Of a stretch of DNA of 64,000 nucleotides, positions 35,488-44,474 are shown one piece after another (position 1 is the stretch's first letter; every line of letters begins with the position of its first letter). Made by a program: the position numbers and the translations under genes. The notes beneath the pieces are model-generated. The model saw only the letters and a program-made list of their open reading frames with translations. It did no database searches and was not told where the DNA came from. This DNA comes from an uncultured Saprospirales bacterium. Its GTDB lineage: Bacteria; Bacteroidota; Bacteroidia; Chitinophagales; Saprospiraceae. The stretch spans positions 6,379 to 70,378 of the forward strand of contig CALAZP010000278.1 of NCBI GenBank assembly GCA_937926355.1. The letters run 5' to 3'.

Positions 35488-35528
35488 GGGATTGTTTGGA
35501 TATATAATATTCAAATAATCCCTTTTTT
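35488..35528 (+). terminator. terminator-like hairpin enclosing a late promoter
   Basis: GGGATTGTTTG pairs with CAAATAATCCC (11 bp, one wobble), then TTTTTT. The 13-base loop (35499-35511) contains GATATATAA. The T run ends at the GTG start of the next gene, so termination and initiation signals share the same DNA. Confidence 0.55.
35499..35507 (+). promoter_or_regulatory. late promoter inside hairpin loop
   Basis: GATATATAA 30 bases before GTG 35529, located in the loop of the hairpin at 35488-35522. Confidence 0.6.
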
Positions 35529-36320
35529 GTGAGCATAGTAAAAGGCTTTAGCAATTTTGTTCTAAACGAAGACAAGGTAGGTTCTTTTTATAATGACGAA
35601 CTTAATCCTAAGTTTTGGGATAAGTATAGGACTAAAGATGGAAAGGACGAGTGGGTTTTTGACAGGATAGTAAGAAAAAAACTCTTAAAGATTGCTAAGG
35701 ACTTTTACGAAAAATATGAGGACCTTCTTGGAGATCTTCCGATTTCAGATATTCAACTTACTGGATCCTTAGCTAACTATAATTACTCAGACAAGTCAGA
35801 TCTTGATGTCCATGTCTTGGTAGACTTTAACAAAATCAAATCTAAGAAGGAGATAGTTAAAGCTGCTGTTGATGGAATAAGATTTGTGTGGAACCTTAGG
35901 CACGATGTTATAATTAGAGGGCATGACGTAGAAGTTTATCTGCAAGATATTCATGAACCTCATACAGCTTCTGGTTTGTATTCTCTTATGAATGATGAAT
36001 GGATACGCAAGCCAAAGTTCGATCCTCCGGAAGTTGATGAGCACGATGTAAGAAAAAAGTTCGATGGATTTGCTTCTGAGATCAACCAGATGGAATCCAA
36101 ACTTGTAACCTCATCTTCTTTACCTGACAATGCAAAGGAGATGTACAAGCGTCTTTTGAGGATCAAGGAGAAGATCCAAAAGATGAGAAAAGATGATCTT
36201 GCCAAGAATGGCGAGTTTTCTGTGGGTAACCTAGCCTTTAAAATGCTCAGGAATGAGGGATATATAGGTAAAATAATAGATCTGATCTCCAAATCTTACT
36301 CAAGGATCTATTCAGAATAA
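35529..36320 (+). CDS. nucleotidyltransferase with candidate capsid-targeting N-terminus
   Basis: 263 residues from GTG 35529, under a late promoter. Residues 1-15, MSIVKGFSNFVLNED, fit the IKxFxxF...NE pattern seen at other head proteins. Residues 77-100 hold a Pol-beta-type nucleotidyltransferase signature: LTGSLANYNYSDKSDLDVHV with catalytic SDLDV. A third acidic residue may be in HDVEVYLQD (about 132-140). A helical C-terminal part follows. The enzyme would transfer a nucleotide to RNA, protein or a small molecule. Late expression plus the head location suggests packaging and injection (inference). Confidence 0.7.
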   Translation: MSIVKGFSNFVLNEDKVGSFYNDELNPKFWDKYRTKDGKDEWVFDRIVRKKLLKIAKDFYEKYEDLLGDLPISDIQLTGSLANYNYSDKSDLDVHVLVDFNKIKSKKEIVKAAVDGIRFVWNLRHDVIIRGHDVEVYLQDIHEPHTASGLYSLMNDEWIRKPKFDPPEVDEHDVRKKFDGFASEINQMESKLVTSSSLPDNAKEMYKRLLRIKEKIQKMRKDDLAKNGEFSVGNLAFKMLRNEGYIGKIIDLISKSYSRIYSE

Positions 36321-36335
36321 TAAAAGAAGAAGACA

Positions 36336-39029
36336 ATGTTATTAGTATTCAGAAAGGGTTTGGAATATGACGGGAGCATGAACGGCGAACCGGCAGACAA
36401 AGAAGCCAACCTATTTCCATTAATGTCTTTACCCCTGGATATGGAAGGGACCGAGACTGATCTAAATGATTTCCAATGGTGGGCTTATTCCGATAAATGG
36501 AACGAGTGGTTGGAAAAAAACCCTAGAGATTGGCAAGCAGAGTCTAAGACTTCTGATTTTGATAAGGCTGAGGCTGTCCTTGAAAGTATGGTTACTGCAA
36601 AAGATCCACTTACCGGATACGTTTCTCAACAGATCAAAAATCTTTGGAATAACGGCAAGGTATCTTCATTTGGTGATTATATAAAAATTTTGGAAGCTGA
36701 AGGACAGTCTGGATCTTCTGAATCTTTCAAAAAGTTTGTCAAGCTAGGATTTGCTTTAGAGAAGCTTGCTAAAGATGGAACATTAAAAGACAAACTCAAG
36801 ATGGAAGATCTTGAAGAGGGTGAAGAGTATTCCATTGTTATAGATCCTATGACAGAGGATGGGGATCCTGTCCAGGAAGCAAGACAAGCTCTAAGAATTA
36901 AAAAACTTAACGAATCCGCTGGTTTTATTCTTGCTGATTTTGATTATAGTATTCCACTGGGAAAGGTTAAAGACACAGAAAGTTATTTAGATAAGGTTTC
37001 TGATTTTGCAAAGGACGTTGCAATTGCGGGTGCAGGATTTGCAGGACTTTATGCTGCTGCTTATATCGGAGGTGGAATTCTATCTACCTGGGTACTTGGT
37101 AAAACCGCAAAGGGAATTTATAAAACTTTTACAAGAGCTAAAAGAATCCACGGGGCAATCCAATCAGCAAGAGGTACAAGTGCCACTGTTAGAGGTGGAT
37201 TCCAAGCAGCTAAGAATTTTGCAACGAAAGCTTTCGGAAAAAGGGCAGCTCAAGGAGCGGTAGCTAATGCAGCGAGGGTAACTTTGCCTTCTGGTGCTTT
37301 TGTGGAAGGTGGCCTTGCTTATTCAACACGAGCAACTGGACATGTACTTCTGAAAGGAGCAGCTTCACAATCTGTAAAAGCTGCAGCAGCTAGAGCAGTT
37401 GCACAGGGGGGAGCACGGGCAGCAGCGACAGTAGGAGCAAGAGGAGCAGCAGCTGCTGCAGGAGCAAGTGGATTACTTGCTGCGGAGGCATCCAATCCGA
37501 TTGGGTGGATCATTGCAGTAGCATCTGTAGTTGGATCTGGAGTAAACCAGGTTTGGAATTGGCTCAGCGATAAACAAGCCCCTAGATACAGCGAAGTTGA
37601 CAACTTTGCTTATGGTACATTCAGACCTAAGAATATCCCTATTGGAAAAGCGATCACTATCTGTTGGACAAGTGACGGCGGAGGAGGTGGTTGGGGCTTC
37701 GTTGTAGATCTTCTTACATTTAGTAAGGACGATACAAGAACTACTATGGAGCTAGTGAAAATTGGAGAAATGGAAGGAAGATCTATTTTCATGGTACTTC
37801 AGGTTAATTCAAAAATGTTTGAAAAAGCCATGGCCGATAACGACCTTATGCTCATTTCTTTTGATAATAACGATGTTTTTGAAAGAGGATACCTAGATAA
37901 CGATGATCTGGAGTTCCAAACAATCCTAATCCCCGATATTGCTGATTTATCTATAGCAACCTCTTTTGTGGGTTACTCAACATGGGAAGAAATGGAAAAA
38001 GCATATAGCGATGCACCTTCTAACCCGGTTTTCGTACCAACAGAAGCTAAGAAGACTTACGAATTCCATTACGTTGATTCAGAGGGTAGGGATGTAAATG
38101 TAACTGGAACATTAGTAAACGAGAGTGAACTTGAAGGTAGCGTTTTACAAAACCTTGTTCCTGGCGAAGGTAATTCGGTTTCTGAATCTTTTGAGGGAAC
38201 TAAAGAATTTGAGGATCTTCTGAATGAAAGCAGGGTTTTATCTTTCTCAGATTTTTCTTCAAGATCCCCGATTAGTATAAATGAGGAAGACGAAGAAATC
38301 CCCGATCCTGAGCAGAATGAGGATCCTGAAGATAAAGAGACCTCTAGTTATGAGCAAGAGCTTGAGGATGTCATAGATTCTGGTGTTACCTTTTCTGAAC
38401 CAGAGTATTCTAGAATTCCAATTATTGCTTATTCTGTTGACACTATAAGTTTTGTTGATCCTAATGAAGATGGATCTACTGCTAGTTTTACCTACTTCTT
38501 AGTTGGTGACCAAAGTATTAGCCCCAAACAAAATCAACCAATTTTGGTAGAATCCGCATCTGAGGATTTAATAGACGAACCTAGATACGGCTTAAAAACC
38601 TACGTTCCTCCTACCGAGGAGAAAGAGGTTGATGTTGTTGAGGAGGAGCCTGAAGAAGATGATGTTATTGATATTGAAGATGTCGATGGGGAAGAAACTA
38701 GAATCCAAGCTGATCGAGCCGATGTTCAAATAAAAAGCGGATCGAGATCACTTTCTATTAAAGATAGGGATATCGAAGGTGGCATCAGTATCTTGGATGA
38801 ATTTGGAACTGAGGAACTTATGAGAAAGCTTAATATCGAGGACTGGGAGGAAATAACTAGCGTCAAAGTTAGAGAAGATAGTGAGGGTAATCCAATAAAG
38901 GTGGTACTTAAGAATAGGTTTGCAAAATCTGGCAATAGGAGAAGGACTCTAAGAAAAGGAGAGGAAGGGTTTGATGCTGCACTCAAGTTTGCTAATGATG
39001 TTGAGGATGGTATATCTTTCTCTGGATAA
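36336..39029 (+). CDS. 897-residue putative internal head protein with Ala/Gly-rich hydrophobic core
   Basis: Acidic, helical first 220 residues are followed by a long Ala/Gly-rich, partly hydrophobic and basic stretch (about 225-410: AIAGAGFAGLYAAAYIGGGI, ARAVAQGGARAAATVGARGA, IGWIIAVASVVGSGV) that could insert in or cross a membrane. Beta-rich and acidic parts come next. Near residue 640 is LLNESRVLSFSDFSS then SISINE-like text, an internal match to the candidate targeting/cleavage motif. It is co-directional with the nucleotidyltransferase and ends 65 bases before the prohead protease. Not a family I recognise. An ejected, membrane-active head protein is a reasonable hypothesis. Confidence 0.5.
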   Translation: MLLVFRKGLEYDGSMNGEPADKEANLFPLMSLPLDMEGTETDLNDFQWWAYSDKWNEWLEKNPRDWQAESKTSDFDKAEAVLESMVTAKDPLTGYVSQQIKNLWNNGKVSSFGDYIKILEAEGQSGSSESFKKFVKLGFALEKLAKDGTLKDKLKMEDLEEGEEYSIVIDPMTEDGDPVQEARQALRIKKLNESAGFILADFDYSIPLGKVKDTESYLDKVSDFAKDVAIAGAGFAGLYAAAYIGGGILSTWVLGKTAKGIYKTFTRAKRIHGAIQSARGTSATVRGGFQAAKNFATKAFGKRAAQGAVANAARVTLPSGAFVEGGLAYSTRATGHVLLKGAASQSVKAAAARAVAQGGARAAATVGARGAAAAAGASGLLAAEASNPIGWIIAVASVVGSGVNQVWNWLSDKQAPRYSEVDNFAYGTFRPKNIPIGKAITICWTSDGGGGGWGFVVDLLTFSKDDTRTTMELVKIGEMEGRSIFMVLQVNSKMFEKAMADNDLMLISFDNNDVFERGYLDNDDLEFQTILIPDIADLSIATSFVGYSTWEEMEKAYSDAPSNPVFVPTEAKKTYEFHYVDSEGRDVNVTGTLVNESELEGSVLQNLVPGEGNSVSESFEGTKEFEDLLNESRVLSFSDFSSRSPISINEEDEEIPDPEQNEDPEDKETSSYEQELEDVIDSGVTFSEPEYSRIPIIAYSVDTISFVDPNEDGSTASFTYFLVGDQSISPKQNQPILVESASEDLIDEPRYGLKTYVPPTEEKEVDVVEEEPEEDDVIDIEDVDGEETRIQADRADVQIKSGSRSLSIKDRDIEGGISILDEFGTEELMRKLNIEDWEEITSVKVREDSEGNPIKVVLKNRFAKSGNRRRTLRKGEEGFDAALKFANDVEDGISFSG

Positions 39030-39060
39030 AAAAACGTCAATTTTTCTGAAAAAGAAATTC

Positions 39061-39070
39061 GATATATAAA
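39061..39070 (+). promoter_or_regulatory. late promoter of protease-scaffold gene
   Basis: GATATATAAA 34 bases before ATG 39095. Confidence 0.65.
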
Positions 39071-39094
39071 GTTAAATAATAGTAAAGTCAAGAA

Positions 39095-41101
39095 ATGAAC
39101 GAGTCTCTATTGAATGAAAACCTCCTTTTTATTCTTGAAAAGCAAGACAATAGTCTTTCTGTTTCAAAGGATGGTGCTGAAAACGGCTATATACTCAAGG
39201 GTATAGCAGCTCAATTTGGCAAGGAGAACAATAACAATAGAATATACGAGGAGGGAGAATATCTACCTCACCTTGAATATCTAAAAGATAAGATAGGACA
39301 AAAGAGATTGGTTGGTGAATTGGACCACCCAGAAAAATTCGATGTTTCGCTTAAGAACATTTCTCATGTTGTAGAGGATCTAACATATGATAAAGACGGA
39401 AGAGTATTAAACATTAAAGTTCGTTTGCTTGACACTCCAGCAGGACAAATCGCTAAAAAGCTTGTTGATGCTGGTATTCCACTTTCTATTTCATCCAGAG
39501 CAGCTGGAAATGTTGGTCCGGATAAGAAAGTCCAGATCAAAAAAATCTTTACATATGATCTAGTAGCTGATCCTGGTTTTCAGGACGCACAGCTCGAGAG
39601 GGTTTACGAAAGCGCTGGTTTTGATGCTTTTGAATTTGAAGAAAGATCAAAAAAGTCTGTAGTAAACAACTTAGAGTGTGTAAACGAATCGCTGGGGCTA
39701 GAAAATGAATCTAGTGTAAAGATATATAAAGTTGAAAATAGCGAAGAATTCGAAAAAATCCTTAATCAAGACAAAAATAAATCCAACACTATGGAGGCCA
39801 ACAAAGAATATGTTACTGCTGACGAGCTTAACAAGTATTCTATCTTTTTGAAAAATAAGATGGATGAGCTGGAAACGCAGATTTCTGAAATGAAACAACA
39901 AGAAGCTCAGGTATCTGAGAGTGAAACTGACAGTGTAGACTGTAAAGCTCTAGAGGAAAGAGTTGCTAAACTTGAAAAGTATTCAGAATATCTTGCTGAA
40001 AATCTAGAAAGTGCTATCAAGTACGGTGAGTACCTAGCAGAAAATCTAGATAGTAGCATCACTTATTCAAAGTATTTAGCTGAAAATCTAGATAAGACTA
40101 TTTCTTATTCTAAGTATTTGGCTGAAAATGTTGATAAGGGTATTTCATATTCAGAGTACGTGGCTGAAAATGTTGATAAGGCAATCGATTATTCCAAATA
40201 TCTTGCTGAAAAGCTAGACGATGGAATTCAATACACAGAGTATGTTGCCGAGAATCTTGATAAGAACATCGCTTATTCGGAGTATCTAGCAGAGAATGTT
40301 GATAAGAACATTGCTTACTCTGAGTATTTGGCTGAGAATCTTGATAAAGGAATTTCTTATTCTGAATATCTTGCAGAAAACCTCGACAAAGGTATTGCTT
40401 ATTCTGAGTATATCGCAGAAAAGCTCGATCAAGATATCAATTACACAGAGTACATCGCAGAAAACCTAAATAAAGGAATTGCTTACTCTGATTATTTAGC
40501 TGAAAAGCTAAATGGAAATATAGCTCAAACTGAAGCTATTCACGAAAGTGCTAAAGCGCAAGTTGCTCCTTCTCTAAATGAGAGTGCAAGAGAAAATGCT
40601 GAAAGTGCTTCACAAACTGAATTGGTCGAATCAGGATTTGCTGGAGATTATGAAAATCTCGGAAGCAAAATTGATTCTCTAATTGAATCGGTCAAAACAC
40701 AGAAGACTGAGGAAAACATAAACGAGGCTAATACGAAAGTACAGCCAACTGCTCAAACACAAAAAGCAGATGAGGCGATCAACGAAGCCGAAGAAACCTT
40801 GGTAGAATCATCAGGTCACAAATTTATTGATGAAATGCCAGAAGATTACGCTCCGATTTGGGAGTCACTAAATGAAAGCCAAAAGCAATCAATCATTGCT
40901 CAATCCGCTTTCTATAACTTAGAGACAAACTATCAGATCAAAAACTTCTGGTCAACTCGTCAGCTTGGTGCCAAGCCAGTAGGTTTACAGAAACTTCAAG
41001 AGAGCCAAGAAACACCAGAGCCTAAGACGGCTACAGCCCCTCAGGGGTATTCAAATGATTACCTTAATTGGGTCGCTAAGTCGCTCGAAGGTAAGTTTTA
41101 A
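39095..41101 (+). CDS. gp21: prohead protease-scaffold fusion (gp21/gp22-like)
   Basis: 668 residues. Residues 1-180 are a gp21-type assembly protease: YILKGIAAQFG, then LVGELDHPEKFDV with the catalytic His, ISHVVEDL, and LSISSRAAGNV with the catalytic Ser. After an acidic linker comes an extended helical scaffold made of thirteen 14-residue repeats (residues about 296-477; consensus YSEYLAENLDKGIS), then a C-terminal helical end. In T4 the protease and the core scaffold gp22 are separate genes. Many [LIV]NES/HES sites (SLNES, CVNES, IHESA) are candidate self-cleavage points. The capsid gene follows. Confidence 0.85.
   Translation: MNESLLNENLLFILEKQDNSLSVSKDGAENGYILKGIAAQFGKENNNNRIYEEGEYLPHLEYLKDKIGQKRLVGELDHPEKFDVSLKNISHVVEDLTYDKDGRVLNIKVRLLDTPAGQIAKKLVDAGIPLSISSRAAGNVGPDKKVQIKKIFTYDLVADPGFQDAQLERVYESAGFDAFEFEERSKKSVVNNLECVNESLGLENESSVKIYKVENSEEFEKILNQDKNKSNTMEANKEYVTADELNKYSIFLKNKMDELETQISEMKQQEAQVSESETDSVDCKALEERVAKLEKYSEYLAENLESAIKYGEYLAENLDSSITYSKYLAENLDKTISYSKYLAENVDKGISYSEYVAENVDKAIDYSKYLAEKLDDGIQYTEYVAENLDKNIAYSEYLAENVDKNIAYSEYLAENLDKGISYSEYLAENLDKGIAYSEYIAEKLDQDINYTEYIAENLNKGIAYSDYLAEKLNGNIAQTEAIHESAKAQVAPSLNESARENAESASQTELVESGFAGDYENLGSKIDSLIESVKTQKTEENINEANTKVQPTAQTQKADEAINEAEETLVESSGHKFIDEMPEDYAPIWESLNESQKQSIIAQSAFYNLETNYQIKNFWSTRQLGAKPVGLQKLQESQETPEPKTATAPQGYSNDYLNWVAKSLEGKF
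39980..40525 (+). repeat. 13 tandem 42-bp coding repeats in the scaffold
   Basis: Thirteen in-frame units of 42 bases, each encoding YxxYLAENLDKxIx variants. The codons differ between units (AAT/AAC, CTA/CTT), so the array is old or kept for protein sequence. 14 residues equals two heptads of a coiled coil. Confidence 0.9.
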
Positions 41102-41125
41102 AAATTCTAAAAAAAAATTAGTAAT

Positions 41126-42847
41126 ATGAAACTAATCAACGAAGCAGAAATCTTCGAAACCTGGTCTCCTATCATCGAGCAGAAGGCTGGAATTCAAGAT
41201 GCTGAAAAAAAAGGATGGTTGAGCAAGTACTGCCACTACCATTCATTAAACGAGTCTGCTGGAGCTTACCAGTCTCTAGCAACCGTAAACGGTATGGGTG
41301 CCGTACAACCACCCGCATACCCAGGTGGGTATAACTCAACTGGTGCAGCAGTAGGAACGCAAGCTAATTCAGCTTTCTATAATACTGCTAATCAAGGTTC
41401 AGGAGATAAGTTTCCTTCACTTCTTCCTTTGGCAATTCAGGTTGCTGCGAAGACTGTTGGATTCGACATCGTTCCTGTAATCCCTATGTCAGGTCCTACT
41501 GGCGTACTTTCTTACCTAGATTACGTATACTCAGGTGGTAAAATTTCTCCGGCTTCAGCTGGTTCAACTGCTGCAGATGCTCTTGCAACTGCTCCATCGA
41601 TGATCAAGGTAGAGATCACTTCTTACGCTGCGGGATATCCTGCTAACTTTGCAGTAGGTACTACTTACTACATCACTAAAAACGGTTCAGCTAGTGCTTA
41701 TATCACTACTGAGTTCGTTGGACTTTCGAGAATTGATGGTTATCCAATCTTCAGAATCACTGGTCTAACCGCAGGTGAGACTGTTTCTGACGTTCTTGAT
41801 GGTGCTGCAGCTAACGTAGGTACTTCAATTAACGGTAACCAAGCTGGTACTACAACTGCAAGAGCAGAATTGGTTAAAGCTCTTGAGGATCACATCCAAG
41901 GATTCTCTGGCGCTGGTTTCAACAACGACCAAGACTGGCAAGGACCATTCGTAGATGGTACTAAGACTTACAACCCAATGTTAAGAGGTGTAGGTGAAAG
42001 TAACTACTACCAATCAATGGGTCTTTCAACGTTCACTAAGTTCGTTGAAGCTGATACTTTCCAAGTAGCTGCTTCAGTAACTACTGAGCAAATCCAAGAC
42101 TTGAACAAGCAATTTGGTATCGACGTTATCTCAATGATCGAAAATGCATTGGTTAACGAAGTATCTCAAGCTATTAACAAGCACATCCTTTCTAGAGCAT
42201 TTGCTCTTGGATGGTCTAACCACGACGAATTCTTAACTACAGAAGGTCAGAACTTGAACCTAAACCTCGTTATCGGCGGTACTGCAGGTTCTTACACTAT
42301 TCCTTCTTACGTAGGTAAGACTGATGCTGGTATCTCTATCGCTTCTGTTGCAGGTCCTGCATCAGGAACTTACGAGAACTTGTCAACTCTACAGAGAAGG
42401 CTATTCTCTAGAATTCTAGCAGCTGCTAACGTAGTAGCTAACAGAGGAAGAAGAGGTCCTGCTAACTTCATCGTTACTAACGCTAACGTTGCAAGTGCAT
42501 TGCAAGACATCTCTCAGTTCACTTTTGCTCCTTTCTCTAACACTCTTACTCAAAACAACGGAACACTTTATCCAGTAGGTTCGCTTGCAGGTATGACCGT
42601 TTATGTTGATCAGAACATGAAGTTCGGGGATAACAGAGTACTGGTTGGAAGAAAAGGTGGAGATGACGAACCGGGTCTGAAATTCATGCCATATATGATG
42701 GCTGAGTCTATCCAGACTATTTCTGAAGGTACAATGTCACCTAAGATTGCGGTTAAGTCTCGTTACTCTCTAGTAGAAGCTGGTTTCCATCCAGAAACTA
42801 TGTACTTCTGCTTCCATGTGAACGTTCCTACTGGTGGTCTATCTTAG
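41126..42847 (+). CDS. gp23: major capsid protein (gp23-like)
   Basis: 573 residues (T4 gp23 521). The N-terminus LINEAEIFETWSPIIEQKAG aligns with T4 AELLNKWKPLLEG. VGFDIVPVIPMSGPTGVLSY aligns with IAFDICGVQPMNSPTGQ. The C-terminus RYSLVEAGFHPETMYF is typical. The likely maturation cleavage is at SLNE/SAGAY (about residue 43), parallel to LTE/A in T4. Codons strongly favour C-ending AAC, TTC and TAC, unlike neighbours, as expected for the most abundant virion protein. It is closed by a strong terminator. Confidence 0.95.
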   Translation: MKLINEAEIFETWSPIIEQKAGIQDAEKKGWLSKYCHYHSLNESAGAYQSLATVNGMGAVQPPAYPGGYNSTGAAVGTQANSAFYNTANQGSGDKFPSLLPLAIQVAAKTVGFDIVPVIPMSGPTGVLSYLDYVYSGGKISPASAGSTAADALATAPSMIKVEITSYAAGYPANFAVGTTYYITKNGSASAYITTEFVGLSRIDGYPIFRITGLTAGETVSDVLDGAAANVGTSINGNQAGTTTARAELVKALEDHIQGFSGAGFNNDQDWQGPFVDGTKTYNPMLRGVGESNYYQSMGLSTFTKFVEADTFQVAASVTTEQIQDLNKQFGIDVISMIENALVNEVSQAINKHILSRAFALGWSNHDEFLTTEGQNLNLNLVIGGTAGSYTIPSYVGKTDAGISIASVAGPASGTYENLSTLQRRLFSRILAAANVVANRGRRGPANFIVTNANVASALQDISQFTFAPFSNTLTQNNGTLYPVGSLAGMTVYVDQNMKFGDNRVLVGRKGGDDEPGLKFMPYMMAESIQTISEGTMSPKIAVKSRYSLVEAGFHPETMYFCFHVNVPTGGLS

Positions 42848-42870
42848 TAAAATCAGTAGATAACTCTATA

Positions 42871-42902
42871 AAATCCTAGTGGAAACACTAGGATTTTTTT
42901 TT
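42871..42902 (+). terminator. intrinsic terminator after major capsid gene
   Basis: AAATCCTAGTG/CACTAGGATTT 11-bp perfect stem with a GAAA tetraloop followed by a T run. Confidence 0.9.
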
Positions 42903-42910
42903 GTAAAAAG

Positions 42911-42919
42911 GATAAATAG
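42911..42919 (+). promoter_or_regulatory. late promoter-like box before homing endonuclease
   Basis: GATAAATAG 27 bases before ATG 42938. Confidence 0.45.
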
Positions 42920-42937
42920 TTCGATTAGATTTAGACC

Positions 42938-44431
42938 ATGACAAAAAGAAAAGTATTACAATATAATCTTAACGGTGAATTCATAAAAATGTTTGAATCG
43001 GTTAAGGAAGCCTGTGTTCAACTTAATGTAAAAAGCCATTCAAATATTATTTCAGCCTGTAATGGGAAATCTAATAGTGTTTACGGTTACCAGTGGAGAT
43101 ATTACGAGGATGGATTTCCTATAAAAATACAGAAAGCTGTTAAAAGAGGCGAGGTTTTCAAAAAAAAATATGGGATTGAATCTGAAAACCATTCTGATTT
43201 TATAGACAAAATAAAAAAAACTTCGATAATTAAATATGGGGTAAATCATGCCATGAAAAAAGACTTTATAGTTCAAAAATATAAGGAAACCTGTAAATCC
43301 TTATATGGCGTGGATAACCCAGCAAAAAGTGATGAGATAAGGCAAAAAATTTCAAAATCGGAGAGGATTAGAAAAAGTAAGAATTATTTATCTGAAAAAA
43401 TAGATGAAGACTTATATCAATTTTTATCAATGGATTCGGATGATTCTATTTCAATCAGAGGAAAAAATTGTGGACATGATTTTGTCATAAATCGCCAACT
43501 CCTAACGGTCAGAAAAAATGCAAATCACGAGATCTGCACAATATGTAATAATCCTAAAAAAAACCAAACCTCAGAAGTAGAGAATGGACTTTATGACGAC
43601 CTGAAAATTTTAGGACATAAAATAGATAAAAATGTTGTTGGTCTTATTAATACCCGTGAGGAAATAGATATATTTTTCCCTGATTTTAATTTTGGAATAG
43701 AAGTGAATGGTATCAAATACCACAGCGAAGAATTCGGAAGAGGTCAATTCCACCATATTAATAAAACTAAAAGATTTGGTGATTCTGGGATAGAGATTTT
43801 TCATTTTTTTGATGATGAGATAGAGGAAAAAAGAGAAATAGTTTTATCCATGATTAAAAACAAGTTAGGTGTTTCTTCTAGAATTTACGCAAGGAAATGT
43901 CAGATTAGGAGTATTAATAACAATGAAGCTATAATTTTTTTAAGGAATAATCATATACAAGGACCTGTAAATTCCAAATTTTCCTATGGACTTTTTCATA
44001 ACAAAGAACTAGTTTCAGTTATGACTTTTGGCGAGCTGAGATTAAATTTGGGAAGTAAAAAGGAGAATGGAACATACGAACTTTTAAGATTTTGTAATAA
44101 AATAAATACAACAGTAGTAGGTGCAGCTTCTAAACTTATGAATAAATTTATTAGTGAAATCTCACCAAACAAAATAATTAGCTACGCCAACCTTAGATGG
44201 TCTAAGGGAAATTTATATAGAAAAATTGGGTTTACCACTGAAAAAAAAGTGAATCCGGGATATTATATTTTTCATAAAAATAAAAGACACAATAGATATA
44301 AGTACAGAAAATCAGAGCTTCTTAAAATGGGAAATTTTAAAGGATTAACTTCAGAGCAAATATTTGAAAAAATTGGAGCTTTTAAAATATGGGATTGCGG
44401 TAATATAAAATTTGAAATTTCTTTTGGATAA
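42938..44431 (+). CDS. free-standing homing endonuclease, EDxHD/PD-(D/E)XK type
   Basis: 497 residues. The N-terminus is a NUMOD1-like DNA-binding module (VLQYNLNGEFIKMFESVKEA ... YGYQWRYY). Repeated KYGVNHAMK and LYGVDNPAKSDEIRQKIS are also DNA-binding units. The nuclease core is EIDIFFPDFNFGIEVNGIKY with HS, then HHINKTKRF. The C-terminal part has LLRFCNK, AASKLMNKF and ISYANLRWSKGNLYRKIGF, as in large phage homing endonucleases related to I-Bth0305I. It is more A-rich than neighbours. It sits between capsid and head genes, flanked by terminator and promoter, as a mobile gene inserted between late units. Confidence 0.8.
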   Translation: MTKRKVLQYNLNGEFIKMFESVKEACVQLNVKSHSNIISACNGKSNSVYGYQWRYYEDGFPIKIQKAVKRGEVFKKKYGIESENHSDFIDKIKKTSIIKYGVNHAMKKDFIVQKYKETCKSLYGVDNPAKSDEIRQKISKSERIRKSKNYLSEKIDEDLYQFLSMDSDDSISIRGKNCGHDFVINRQLLTVRKNANHEICTICNNPKKNQTSEVENGLYDDLKILGHKIDKNVVGLINTREEIDIFFPDFNFGIEVNGIKYHSEEFGRGQFHHINKTKRFGDSGIEIFHFFDDEIEEKREIVLSMIKNKLGVSSRIYARKCQIRSINNNEAIIFLRNNHIQGPVNSKFSYGLFHNKELVSVMTFGELRLNLGSKKENGTYELLRFCNKINTTVVGAASKLMNKFISEISPNKIISYANLRWSKGNLYRKIGFTTEKKVNPGYYIFHKNKRHNRYKYRKSELLKMGNFKGLTSEQIFEKIGAFKIWDCGNIKFEISFG

Positions 44432-44444
44432 GCTAAAATTTTTA

Positions 44445-44453
44445 GATATATAG
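44445..44453 (+). promoter_or_regulatory. late promoter
   Basis: GATATATAG 30 bases before ATG 44475. Confidence 0.65.
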
Positions 44454-44474
44454 TATAAATGTGGCCATTGTGTA

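Noticed and set aside
38726..39091. Minus-strand open frame of 121 codons
   Set aside because: Shadow of the 897-residue gene's acidic end. It covers the late promoter at 39061.
39980..40525. Regular 42-base repeats as a CRISPR array
   Set aside because: No spacers exist. Units are contiguous, in frame and encode a coiled coil.
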